From contig PHBK01000001.1 in assembly GCA_002840565.1 (NCBI GenBank), positions 124,001 through 188,000 on the forward strand: a stretch of 64,000 nt of DNA, in the 5' to 3' direction. Of this stretch, positions 45,753 to 53,614 are shown piece by piece. The translations under genes and the position numbers were made by a program. The stretch's first letter is position 1; the number at the start of each line of letters is the position of its first letter. Origin of the DNA: Deltaproteobacteria bacterium HGW-Deltaproteobacteria-12. Lineage in GTDB: Bacteria; Desulfobacterota; Syntrophia; Syntrophales; Smithellaceae. The notes beneath the pieces are model-generated. The model did not search any database. It had not been told where the DNA came from and worked only from the letters and a program-made list of their open reading frames with translations.

Positions 45753-47045
45753 TTAATCCGATGTTTCGAGCTTAACTTTCTGCACCTTTTTGTAGTCCCG
45801 CACATAATAGAAGGAGCCGATGAAAAACCCGATGGCCCCGAGGAGGGAAAAGAGCGGCAGGAATTTGAATGCCGTGAGCAAATCATACCTATCGGATATG
45901 GCGCCGACAAAAATCGGGCTCAGGCTGTAGCCGAGAAGCATCATGAAAAACTGTGCCAGACTGTAGGAAATTGCCCGGAGTCCCGGATGCACCACGTCTT
46001 GTGTGACGGCCGAACCACCGGCGGCGAACATTGGCGCCGTAAATCCAAAGAGTATCAGAAAAATGTACTGTGCCCTTCCTTCAAGGAAGAAAAAGCCGAT
46101 AAAGAGAAATATCCCCGTTAAAAGGGAAGTAACCGCCGGCACGCTCATTCTTGCATGGAACCATTTTTTCCGGATCTTGTCGGTCAGCATGCCGCCGATG
46201 GGAGCGCCAAAGATCGCCAGCAGGAACACTACGGATGTTTTGACACCAGCCTGATCCATGGGGATTCCCTCGATCCTGTTGAAATACGAGGGCAGCCAGT
46301 TCATGAGTGCTGTGGTGACGAAGGTGTTCCCCACATATCCTATGTAAGTAAAGAGAACCGACGGCGTGTGCAGAAATTCCAAGGCAATATCTTTCCATCC
46401 CATTTTGGTTTCCACGTTGCCGGCTGTTTTCGTGATTTGAACTGTCTTGTAATCTTTCACCCAGAAAAAGAGAATGGCCACTATCAGGCCCGGAATAGCG
46501 AGCAGGCCGAAAGCGTATCTCCATCCCCAGTTTACGGCGATTGCTCCGCCAAGGATGACCCCGATAGCCGTGCCCATCGGTATGGCCGCGGTGAAAAGAC
46601 CGTTCATGGTGGCCCGTTTCTCTTCGGGGAAATAAGCGGCAATCATCGCGTGGCCTCCGGAGGTATAGGCGGCCTCTCCAGCGCCCACGACGGACCTCAT
46701 CAGGAGAAGCTGGGTGAAGTTTTTGGTCAGAGCGCAGGCCGCGGTGGCGACGCCCCAGATCACAGCCATCGCAGCGATGGCTTTTTTACGGCTCCACCGG
46801 TCGATTAAAAACGATACAGGAAACACGAATACCGTCATCATAAGTGTCACGATGGAGGCAAACCAGCCGCATTCCGTATCCGTGAGGTTCCATTCCACTT
46901 TGAGATACGGGAAAAGCGAAGCAATGACCATACGATCGACGTAATTAAAAAGGTAGAGAAGAAAAAGAAGAAGAAATACGTAGTATGCATAGCCCTTGGA
47001 AACCTGAAACTCCTGATTATCTTGTCTGTCCTGCTTTTTCACCAT
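45753..47045 (-). CDS. major facilitator superfamily transporter (anion:cation symporter-like)
   Basis: 430 residues with twelve predicted membrane helices. The N-terminal half has NYVDRMVIASLFPYLKVEWNL and the loop LIDRWSRKKAIA, the MFS signature between helices 2 and 3; helix 4-5 has RSVVGAGEAAYTSGGHAMIA. It resembles carboxylate/sugar-acid carriers of the ACS family, so an organic acid is a likely substrate. The promoter shares a 43-base element with that of the PAS-LuxR regulator gene at 26.8 kb, suggesting common control. Confidence 0.9.
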   Translation of the reverse strand: MVKKQDRQDNQEFQVSKGYAYYVFLLLFLLYLFNYVDRMVIASLFPYLKVEWNLTDTECGWFASIVTLMMTVFVFPVSFLIDRWSRKKAIAAMAVIWGVATAACALTKNFTQLLLMRSVVGAGEAAYTSGGHAMIAAYFPEEKRATMNGLFTAAIPMGTAIGVILGGAIAVNWGWRYAFGLLAIPGLIVAILFFWVKDYKTVQITKTAGNVETKMGWKDIALEFLHTPSVLFTYIGYVGNTFVTTALMNWLPSYFNRIEGIPMDQAGVKTSVVFLLAIFGAPIGGMLTDKIRKKWFHARMSVPAVTSLLTGIFLFIGFFFLEGRAQYIFLILFGFTAPMFAAGGSAVTQDVVHPGLRAISYSLAQFFMMLLGYSLSPIFVGAISDRYDLLTAFKFLPLFSLLGAIGFFIGSFYYVRDYKKVQKVKLETSD

Positions 47046-47143
47046 TGAGGCTCCTCCATTTCCGGGTTTGATAATCCATTATCTGGTAGACCTCTGCATC
47101 GACAAATATCAAAAATTGTACAGTTGTTTCTTTTTCCGGTTTA

Positions 47144-47172
47144 ACTATAAAAAGCTCGGTCTTTTATGTCAA
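47144..47172 (-). promoter_or_regulatory. strong sigma-70 promoter of the MFS gene
   Basis: Minus strand TTGACA (47172-47167), 17-base spacer, TATAGT (47149-47144). The spacer has AAG-N6-CTT as in the PAS-LuxR promoter. Confidence 0.75.
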
Positions 47173-47220
47173 GAAAATCTTGGTAGTATGTTAATGCGGA
47201 TATTGGTCAGCTGGACTGAT

Positions 47221-47754
47221 CTAAAAAAGTAATTTTTTAAACTCTCCGGAAAAAATATCATAAGTGCGCTGATCAAATAAAATGTGGCGCATGAGCTTGA
47301 TGCCGGTATTTTCCTCAGCAAACTCTATACATGTCTTTAGCGCCAGATGCGCTGCTTCATCGATGGGGTAGCCATAAACGCCGGTGCTGATGGCCGGGAA
47401 AGAAATGCTTTGCAAGTTATGTCGCAAAGCCAGTTTCAGGCTTTCACGGTAAGCGCTTTGGAGAAGTATGGCCTCATTCCTTGTGCCGCCGCGATAAATC
47501 GGCCCCACGGTATGAATAACGTATTTAGCCTGGAGGTTGCCGCCTGTGGTAATGACGGCCTGACCCGTCGGGCAGCCGCCGATTTTGCGGCACTGAGCCA
47601 TAATTGCCGGGCCCCCGGCGCGGTGAATGGCGCCGTCAACACCGGCGCCGCCGGCTAAACGTTCATTGGCGGCGTTGACTATCGCATCCGTTGTTTCCGC
47701 GGTGATGTCACCGCAAGCAAGCGTTATTTTTGTTTGGTTTATCTCCGCTTCCAT
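47221..47754 (-). CDS. macrodomain protein (O-acetyl-ADP-ribose deacetylase family)
   Basis: 177 residues, a single Macro domain. GDITAETTDAIVNAANERLAGG is the ADP-ribose-binding loop; GAGVDGAIHRAGG holds the catalytic Asn/Asp region of the YmdB/MacroD class; FPAISTGVYGYP is the second substrate loop. It hydrolyses O-acetyl-ADP-ribose or removes ADP-ribose from proteins. It starts six bases after the phosphoglycerate mutase gene, so the two form an operon. Confidence 0.93.
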   Translation of the reverse strand: MEAEINQTKITLACGDITAETTDAIVNAANERLAGGAGVDGAIHRAGGPAIMAQCRKIGGCPTGQAVITTGGNLQAKYVIHTVGPIYRGGTRNEAILLQSAYRESLKLALRHNLQSISFPAISTGVYGYPIDEAAHLALKTCIEFAEENTGIKLMRHILFDQRTYDIFSGEFKKLLF

Positions 47755-47760
47755 AGGTTG

Positions 47761-49347
47761 CTATTGCCTTCGCACTTTGCTGCCTTCACCGTAAACCAGC
47801 ATGCGGTAAGTTTTCTCAATTCTATCCCAATTTTCCTCGCGGTCCATCGACCAGTAGCGGCCGATTACCGAGACAACCTGTCCGATGTTCAACGATAATG
47901 CTTTTTCTTCAATTTTTTTTATATACTGGGGTCCGCTCTCCGGCATTTCGCCGCGCCGTCCCAGCATAGAATGAATAAAAAGCTTTTCAATTCCCTGTGC
48001 TTTGGCCATTTCCATCAGGGCAAAAAGGTGGTTGATGGATCCATGAGAACTGAAGAAGGAAACTATCCCGATCAGATGCAGGGCATTGCCGGACTCTTTA
48101 GCTTTGCTCATGACACTCAAAAAAGCATTATTCCGGTAAAACATTTTATCGGCAATGGCCTGGTCGATTTTAAGCCGGTCTGAATAAATTTTGCGGCCGG
48201 CGCCGATATGCAAATGTCCTGCTTCGGAATTTCCCACGGTACCTGCCGGCAGGCCGACTGCAACTCCCGCTGCCGCCAGCCGGGATGAGGGGCAGCTGCC
48301 GAGTAGCTTATCAATAAACGGTGTTCTGGCGCGGGCAATAAGATTGGCGGTGGTGTTGTCATTTAGTCCCCAGCCGTCCAGAATTATCAGCAGCAATCTT
48401 TTTTCGGCTATAATGCCTTTCATATTTCCTTCAATAAGCGATGTGCCGGTCATCATGGCGGATGGCGGTAAGCCCAGAATATCCAGAACAGTCGGGGCTA
48501 TGTCGGTCAGTTCGCCTTCTTTACGCAGAGTCAACTCCTTGCTCCGGTGCAGCAGAATAAAAGGTACGGGGCTGTCAGTATGTCCTGTATCCACTGCACC
48601 GTCGGGATAAAGCCACTTTTCCACAGTGCCGTGATCGGCTGTAATAATTATGGACAGTTCTTTTGCCCGTGCTTTTTCAATAACAAGGCCGGCGTATTTA
48701 TCCACCGTCTCGACGGCGCGCAGAATGGCAGCTTCGTTTTCAATATGGCCGACAACGTCCACGTTGGGAAAATTGACAACGATAAAATTGCAATTATCAT
48801 CGTCAATTTTATCCATAGTTGCCTTCGCTATCTGTTCAATGGACATTTCCGGCGCTTCATCAAACAGAGTGACATCTTTCCGGGTCGGAATAACCATCCT
48901 TTCTTCTCCGGGGAGAAGCTCCCGCTTTTTGCCGTTGAAGAAATATCCTACGTGAACCGCTTTTTCCGCCTCAGTAATTTTTACCTGTTGGAGTTTATGG
49001 CGGGAAATGATGTCACTTAAAGTATCTTGCAGTGTTTCCTCCGGGGGGAAGGCAACCTGCACTTTAAGCCCCTTTTGATATTCAATCATAGTGGCAAAAT
49101 GCAGATTAAGATCAGAATTTACGGGAAATTCGCTGAAATTGTCTTCCGTTAAGCTGCGGGTCAATTCTATTTCCCTCTCGCCGCGAATGTTGTAAAAAAT
49201 AACGCAGTCATCTTTGCCAATCCGGCCGACAGGCACACCTTGCTTGTCTGTTAAGATCAGCGGCAGGAGGGTTTCGTCTTCCTGTCCTTCTTTGTAAGCC
49301 TGGCGGACGGCTTCCGACATAGAAAATTCATAATCTAGACTCATCAT
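47761..49347 (-). CDS. circularly permuted 2,3-bisphosphoglycerate-independent phosphoglycerate mutase
   Basis: 528 residues containing all parts of iPGM but with the halves swapped. Residues 1-305 match the normal C-terminal half: NIRGER (Arg55, Arg58), AFPPEET, EAEKAVHVGYFFNG (Lys129), DVVGH (Asp197, His201), TADHG (Asp238, His239), TGHT (His256) and the normal end MTGTSLIE. Residues 315-525 match the normal N-terminus: LLLIILDGWG (Asp324), GNSEAGH (nucleophile Ser374), SSH (His435) and GRYWSMDREENWDR (Arg497, Arg503). All Mn2+ ligands and the Ser are kept; the usual DGRD substrate loop is GRRG (463-466). The start ATG 49347 has AGGG upstream. It interconverts 2- and 3-phosphoglycerate if active; altered specificity is possible. 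Confidence 0.88.
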   Translation of the reverse strand: MMSLDYEFSMSEAVRQAYKEGQEDETLLPLILTDKQGVPVGRIGKDDCVIFYNIRGEREIELTRSLTEDNFSEFPVNSDLNLHFATMIEYQKGLKVQVAFPPEETLQDTLSDIISRHKLQQVKITEAEKAVHVGYFFNGKKRELLPGEERMVIPTRKDVTLFDEAPEMSIEQIAKATMDKIDDDNCNFIVVNFPNVDVVGHIENEAAILRAVETVDKYAGLVIEKARAKELSIIITADHGTVEKWLYPDGAVDTGHTDSPVPFILLHRSKELTLRKEGELTDIAPTVLDILGLPPSAMMTGTSLIEGNMKGIIAEKRLLLIILDGWGLNDNTTANLIARARTPFIDKLLGSCPSSRLAAAGVAVGLPAGTVGNSEAGHLHIGAGRKIYSDRLKIDQAIADKMFYRNNAFLSVMSKAKESGNALHLIGIVSFFSSHGSINHLFALMEMAKAQGIEKLFIHSMLGRRGEMPESGPQYIKKIEEKALSLNIGQVVSVIGRYWSMDREENWDRIEKTYRMLVYGEGSKVRRQ

Positions 49348-49476
49348 AACACCCTGTAAGCATATTTAAATCATTATCGGCTGACGTATTTAGCTAAATA
49401 ATAATAAAGTGTAAAGATAAACTTTTGTTGCAGCGCGGCCGGAAACCCTTTTAATCGCAATAAGAAATGGAATCAG

Positions 49477-49929
49477 TTGAAAAGTAAGCTGTTAAATGAT
49501 AGGGACTCGGGAAGGCGCTCCGGGAGAGTATTGATTATGCAGTCACTGCGATCACAAAGAGAAGAAAGTCATGATACTTTATGTGAGGAACTGCTAAGAG
49601 AAAGGGCAGCAGTGCTGGCGCGTGCGGGAAGAGCGGTAGAAGATGCCCTTGCCGAATTGACAAAACTGGAACACCAAATTAAAATAATTCAAGAACAACT
49701 GAAAACATTAGTCATCCAGGAGCCTGACGATGATGATCTCCAAGAACAACAGATGCTTATTACAGAAATTAATTTAATCATAGATCAATTCAACACAGTT
49801 CGGAAGACAGCTCAACTTAAATATTATTATCTGATTGTTACGCGCGAAGCTATGGGTTTGCGGAGGCACAATATGATTCAGGAAACTTATATAATCCCCG
49901 CCAGAAAGAAAAAAATGCAGGCTTTTTGA
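49477..49929 (+). CDS. hypothetical coiled-coil protein
   Basis: Up to 150 residues. It is almost all helical, with a coiled coil from about 40 to 120 (LARAGRAVEDALAELTKLEH and IKIIQEQLKTLV) and a basic C-terminus. I do not recognise the family. The start is uncertain: TTG 49477 is the longest, TTG 49531 has GGGAGAG just upstream, and ATG 49537 follows it. Its stop overlaps the pcm start (TGATG), so translation is probably coupled. Confidence 0.6.
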   Translation: MKSKLLNDRDSGRRSGRVLIMQSLRSQREESHDTLCEELLRERAAVLARAGRAVEDALAELTKLEHQIKIIQEQLKTLVIQEPDDDDLQEQQMLITEINLIIDQFNTVRKTAQLKYYYLIVTREAMGLRRHNMIQETYIIPARKKKMQAF

Positions 49930-50582
49930 TGGATAGATATAAAAAACAGCGGTCGCGAATGGTGGAAACTCAGTTAGTGACGCGCGGCATAACCGATGCC
50001 GGTGTTCTGAAAGCGATGGAGTCTGTGCCCCGGCATCTTTTTGTGGACGAAGGCCTGATTGCTCAAGCATACAGCGATAATCCTTTGCCGATTGGTGAAA
50101 GGCAGACTATTTCCCAGCCTTACATTGTTGCACTCATGACGCAAGCGCTGGAATTGAAAAGTAAAGATCGAGTGCTCGAAATTGGAACCGGATCCGGTTA
50201 TCAGGCGGCAATTCTGGCCCAATTAGCCGATCGGGTCTTTTCCATCGAGCGCATTGCCGCATTGGCTTCCCGGGCCCGCAAAATTTTGGATTACCTGAAT
50301 TATTATAATGTGGCCATCAGAGTCGGTGACGGTTCTTATGGCTGGAAGGAAGAGTCTCCCTTTGATGCCATAATTACTACCGCAGCCGCGCCGGGAGTTC
50401 CCAGATATTTAGTTGATCAGCTTGTTGTCGGCGGCAGGCTGATTGTTCCTGTCGGGGGACGGGATATCCAGACTTTGTATAAATGGACGCGCCTTTCCGA
50501 AGATGTGAACGACATCAAAAAAGAGGATTTGGGTGGCTGCCGTTTTGTAAGCTTGATAGGAGAGAGTGGATGGAAGGAATAA
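49929..50582 (+). CDS. pcm: protein-L-isoaspartate O-methyltransferase
   Basis: 217 residues. The PCMT signature is complete: MVETQLVTRGITD at the N-terminus, PLPIGERQTISQPYIVALM (isoaspartyl loop), VLEIGTGSGYQAAILA (SAM motif I) and AIITTAAAPGVPRYLVDQL. It methylates isoaspartyl residues for repair of aged proteins. ATG 49929 overlaps the stop of the upstream gene, and its own stop TAA (50580-50582) overlaps the ATG of the NlpD-like gene. Confidence 0.95.
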   Translation: MDRYKKQRSRMVETQLVTRGITDAGVLKAMESVPRHLFVDEGLIAQAYSDNPLPIGERQTISQPYIVALMTQALELKSKDRVLEIGTGSGYQAAILAQLADRVFSIERIAALASRARKILDYLNYYNVAIRVGDGSYGWKEESPFDAIITTAAAPGVPRYLVDQLVVGGRLIVPVGGRDIQTLYKWTRLSEDVNDIKKEDLGGCRFVSLIGESGWKE

Positions 50583-51622
50583 TGACAGGGCTGTTGAAAA
50601 ACGCCCATATGTTGCGTTGCGCTGCATCCCTCGTCATTGCGGCGTACGCACAAAAGTACGCCTTACTCCTCGGGCTTTGCGCGACTCGCCTCTGGGCATT
50701 TTTGAACAGCCCGGTTAAAAAAAATCAGTTGAGCAAATCATTAACATATATTTGTTTCCTATTAGTAATTTCAGTTTTTCTTGCATCCTGTTCAGTGCCT
50801 TCTCCCTACCTGCAAAAGGAACCGGCAAAAGGTATTTATCATCGCGTAAAAAAAGGCGAAACATTTCAGGGCATTGCCCGTGCTTATCGCATCAAAATGC
50901 AGGATTTAGCCGAGGTTAACAATATCGACAATCCCGGTTTGATTAAGGAAGGTTCTGTAGTTTTTATTCCTGATGCCAACCAGGTTATTGATGATGTGAT
51001 GACTTCCGCCCGGAAAACCGATGCCGAAAGCAAGGCGGCAACGAGGGCTGATAAAGCCGTCCGGATCAAATCGTCTCCGGATAATGATCGCGGAAAAGAT
51101 GTCAGGGTTGCTCATGAAACTTCTAAATCAATAACCAGTGAGGATGCATCACCGGCAGAATCACCAGCCGCAGGAACGCCGTCGGATGAAAAATCGGAAC
51201 ATAAGTCCAAATCAGATGCAGAAGAAAAAGAAAAAATTCAGTTTGAAAAAAAGCGATTCATTTGGCCGGTAGAGAAATATACTGTGAAAACAAGCTTTGG
51301 GATTCAGCCTAATAAAACCTATCACAATTGGATTAAAATTGTTGCCGTCGCCGGAACTTCGGTGAAGGCTGCCGCATCCGGAATAGTTATTTTTTCCGGG
51401 CCGTTAAAAGATTATGGAGAGACAATTATAGTGCGTCACGAAAACAGTTACGCGACAGTTTACACCCACCTGAAGAAAAGATACGTTAAAACTGATCAAA
51501 AAATTAAAAAAGGAGAAGCCATCGCCACCGTCGGTGAAAAGGACGAAGCCGGCGATACTTATATGAATTTTGAAGTGCGCCTGCACGGTAAAGCGCGCAA
51601 TCCCCTCTTTTTCCTGCCTTAA
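50582..51622 (+). CDS. NlpD-like LysM/degenerate LytM lipoprotein
   Basis: 346 residues if started at ATG 50582, which overlaps the pcm stop (TAATG) and has AAGGA upstream. A 125-base palindromic repeat lies directly after this start and is read through in frame, adding about 43 odd residues. TTG 50729, just past the repeat, gives a normal lipoprotein signal (LTYICFLLVISVFLASC). Then come LysM (YHRVKKGETFQGIARAYRIK), a Ser/Lys-rich linker and a LytM/M23 domain. The zinc ligands are degenerate (YHNWIK and MNFEVR in place of HxGxD and HxH), as in NlpD/EnvC amidase activators, so it probably activates cell-wall amidases rather than cutting peptidoglycan. Confidence 0.85.
   Translation: MTGLLKNAHMLRCAASLVIAAYAQKYALLLGLCATRLWAFLNSPVKKNQLSKSLTYICFLLVISVFLASCSVPSPYLQKEPAKGIYHRVKKGETFQGIARAYRIKMQDLAEVNNIDNPGLIKEGSVVFIPDANQVIDDVMTSARKTDAESKAATRADKAVRIKSSPDNDRGKDVRVAHETSKSITSEDASPAESPAAGTPSDEKSEHKSKSDAEEKEKIQFEKKRFIWPVEKYTVKTSFGIQPNKTYHNWIKIVAVAGTSVKAAASGIVIFSGPLKDYGETIIVRHENSYATVYTHLKKRYVKTDQKIKKGEAIATVGEKDEAGDTYMNFEVRLHGKARNPLFFLP
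50588..50712. repeat. 125-base palindromic repeat element (MITE/REP-like)
   Basis: The ends are GGGCTGTTGAAAAACGCCCA (50588-50607) and the inverse TGGGCATTTTTGAACAGCCC (50693-50712), differing at two of 20 positions. Inside is another hairpin, GGCGTAC...GTACGCC. The type matches dispersed repeats that I recall from deltaproteobacterial genomes. Only one copy is in this window. It sits between the pcm stop and the NlpD-like gene's signal sequence. Confidence 0.8.
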
Positions 51623-51761
51623 ATATTGCAGCGGGCTTGCCGGAAAGATATTCAGTAAGTATTCAATAATATTTATTATTACACTGATTTGATAGATAAT
51701 AATGCTCAAATGACAACTTATCTCCTTCTCTTCCCCGAACGGTATCAAATAGTATTAATCA

Positions 51762-51795
51762 TTGACTAAAAATTAAAATAATGGTAACCTGTTAC
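51762..51795 (+). promoter_or_regulatory. candidate carD promoter with dyad
   Basis: TTGACT (51762-51767), 17-base spacer, TAACCT (51785-51790); the -10 is inside a GTAAC-CT-GTTAC inverted repeat (51784-51795). The gene starts at 51825. The -10 match is weak. Confidence 0.35.
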
Positions 51796-51824
51796 GTTAT
51801 TAATGAAAGGCAGGTAAAAGAAAA

Positions 51825-52310
51825 ATGTTTAAAGTAGGGGATTTGGCAGTATATCCTGCTCAGGGAGTTGGTGTCATTGAAGCTATTGAAAGTAGGGAAG
51901 TAATGGGGAAGAAGCAGCCCTTTTATATTATGAAAATCATGGGTAACGGCATGAAGATAATGATTCCTACAACGAGTGCCAAGGCTGTAGGTTTGCGTGA
52001 AGTGATTTTAGAGAAAGAGATACCGCGGGTATATGAAATCCTTCGCAATAAAGATGTTACGATAGACAAGCAGACCTGGAATAAACGTTACCGGGAGTAC
52101 CTGGAAAAAATAAAAACCGGCTCAGTATTTGAAATCGCAAGTGTTCTAAGGGATCTCTTTATATTGAAAAGTGACAAAAATCTTTCCTTTGGCGAGCGAA
52201 AGATGATGGATACGGCTAAGAATTTGCTGGTTAAGGAAATATCAGTAGCAACCAACAAGCGGGAAGATAAAGTTGAACAGGACTTGCAGACTATTTTTAC
52301 CGTGCAATAA
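51825..52310 (+). CDS. carD: CarD family transcription regulator
   Basis: 161 residues. The N-terminal RNA polymerase-interacting domain is typical (FKVGDLAVYPAQGVGVIEAIE, YIMKIMGNGMKIMIPT) and the C-terminal helical domain contains LILKSDKNLSFGERKMMDTA. CarD binds the RNA polymerase beta subunit and stabilises open promoter complexes. AAAGGCAGG lies upstream of the start. In its own transcription unit before the PIN-TRAM gene, a common order in this group (carD, PIN-TRAM, ispDF). Confidence 0.95.
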   Translation: MFKVGDLAVYPAQGVGVIEAIESREVMGKKQPFYIMKIMGNGMKIMIPTTSAKAVGLREVILEKEIPRVYEILRNKDVTIDKQTWNKRYREYLEKIKTGSVFEIASVLRDLFILKSDKNLSFGERKMMDTAKNLLVKEISVATNKREDKVEQDLQTIFTVQ

Positions 52311-52501
52311 ATTTCCCCCTGGCAATCCGGAAACATGCTCTTTGATAAATTAAGAACGAGTAAATCGTCTTTCCCTGATATTTTTTTAAAGGAAACCATT
52401 AGTGCTGCATCTGTGCTAAAATAAATTTATATTTCTGAGCGAAACCGGAATTTACTAAACAGTAAACAATATCTATCTATATAAAGAAGGAGGTGAGACG
52501 G

Positions 52502-53530
52502 TTGGTCATTAGAATTCTCTTGGTTTTGGCCTGTTCCATAAGTGGATCCGCCATTGCCTACTATATCGCAACTCCGGATTCATCATATTTAATAGCGCAA
52601 TCTATTATTGGCTTAATTATCGGATTATTAGTTGCCATATTGGTAATAAGGCTGGAAAAAGACCTTCGTAAAATCTCTCTGAGGATTATTACGGGCGGGG
52701 TAGTCGGCATGATCGTCGGTCTGCTGATTGCATTAATCTTAGGTTTTGGCCTGAATATGGTCAGTAAAATCAGAGAAAATCAGCAAATTATTCCATGGAT
52801 TTACCTGCTTCTGACCGGGATTTTAGGTTATCTTGGCCTCGTGCTGGGATCAAAAAAAATTGAGGAATTCAACTTTCGCGGCACCAACTTAAAAACGAAT
52901 TCCGACCAAAGGATTCTGGATACGAGTGTTATCATCGATGGAAGGATTGCTGATATTTGCGACAGTGGATTCATGGATGGAGAATTAATTGTTCCTCGCT
53001 TCGTGTTAAACGAATTGCAGTTTGTCGCTGATTCTTCTGATTCCATAAAAAGGTCGCGGGGCAGACGCGGTCTGGATGTATTAAATCACATGCAAAAAAG
53101 CACATCCATCAACATTGAAATTGTTGAACAGGATTTTCCCCGGATTAAAGGTGTTGATGGCAAATTGGTGGCATTAGCTCAGAAGATGAATGCCAAGCTT
53201 TTAACAAATGATTTTAATCTGAATAAAGTCGCGGAATTACAGGGTGTTCGTGTTCTTAACATCAATGAACTGGCGAATGCCATGAAGCCGGTTGTGCTGC
53301 CCGGCGAGCAAATGACAGTTAAGATTATTCGCGAAGGTAAAGAGCATGGGCAGGGCGTCGGTTATCTGGATGATGGCACGATGATCATCGTGGACAGCGC
53401 CCAGAAAATGATCAATGCGACTGTGGATGTAATTGTCACCAGCGTATTACAAACAACTGCCGGACGTATGATTTTTTCGGAATTGAAAGACGCGGCGGAA
53501 AAGAAAAATATTCAAAATTCTAAAACATAG
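52502..53530 (+). CDS. PIN-TRAM domain membrane protein (YacL-like)
   Basis: 342 residues from TTG 52502, which is eight bases after a perfect AAGGAGG (52487-52493); the GTG at 52493 overlaps that site. Four membrane helices (1-120) are followed by a PIN nuclease-like domain (ILDTSVIIDGRIADI, GRRGLDVLN, LLTNDFNLNKVAEL, with the acidic residues) and a TRAM domain (VLPGEQMTVKIIREGKEHGQ). Probably an RNA-binding membrane nuclease. It precedes ispDF as in Gram-positive yacL-ispD clusters. Confidence 0.9.
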   Translation: MVIRILLVLACSISGSAIAYYIATPDSSYLIAQSIIGLIIGLLVAILVIRLEKDLRKISLRIITGGVVGMIVGLLIALILGFGLNMVSKIRENQQIIPWIYLLLTGILGYLGLVLGSKKIEEFNFRGTNLKTNSDQRILDTSVIIDGRIADICDSGFMDGELIVPRFVLNELQFVADSSDSIKRSRGRRGLDVLNHMQKSTSINIEIVEQDFPRIKGVDGKLVALAQKMNAKLLTNDFNLNKVAELQGVRVLNINELANAMKPVVLPGEQMTVKIIREGKEHGQGVGYLDDGTMIIVDSAQKMINATVDVIVTSVLQTTAGRMIFSELKDAAEKKNIQNSKT

Positions 53531-53568
53531 AATTGGATAAGGACAGGAAAAGTACCATTGGCAAATTA

Positions 53569-53596
53569 GCCCGGGAAAAACATTTTCCGGGCTTTT
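53569..53596 (+). terminator. intrinsic terminator after the PIN-TRAM gene
   Basis: GCCCGG-AAAA pairs with TTTTCCGGGC (with one bulged G), followed by TTTT. It lies eight bases before the ispDF ribosome binding site, so it could also attenuate ispDF expression. Confidence 0.7.
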
Positions 53597-53614
53597 GCTT
53601 TATGGAGGACAATG

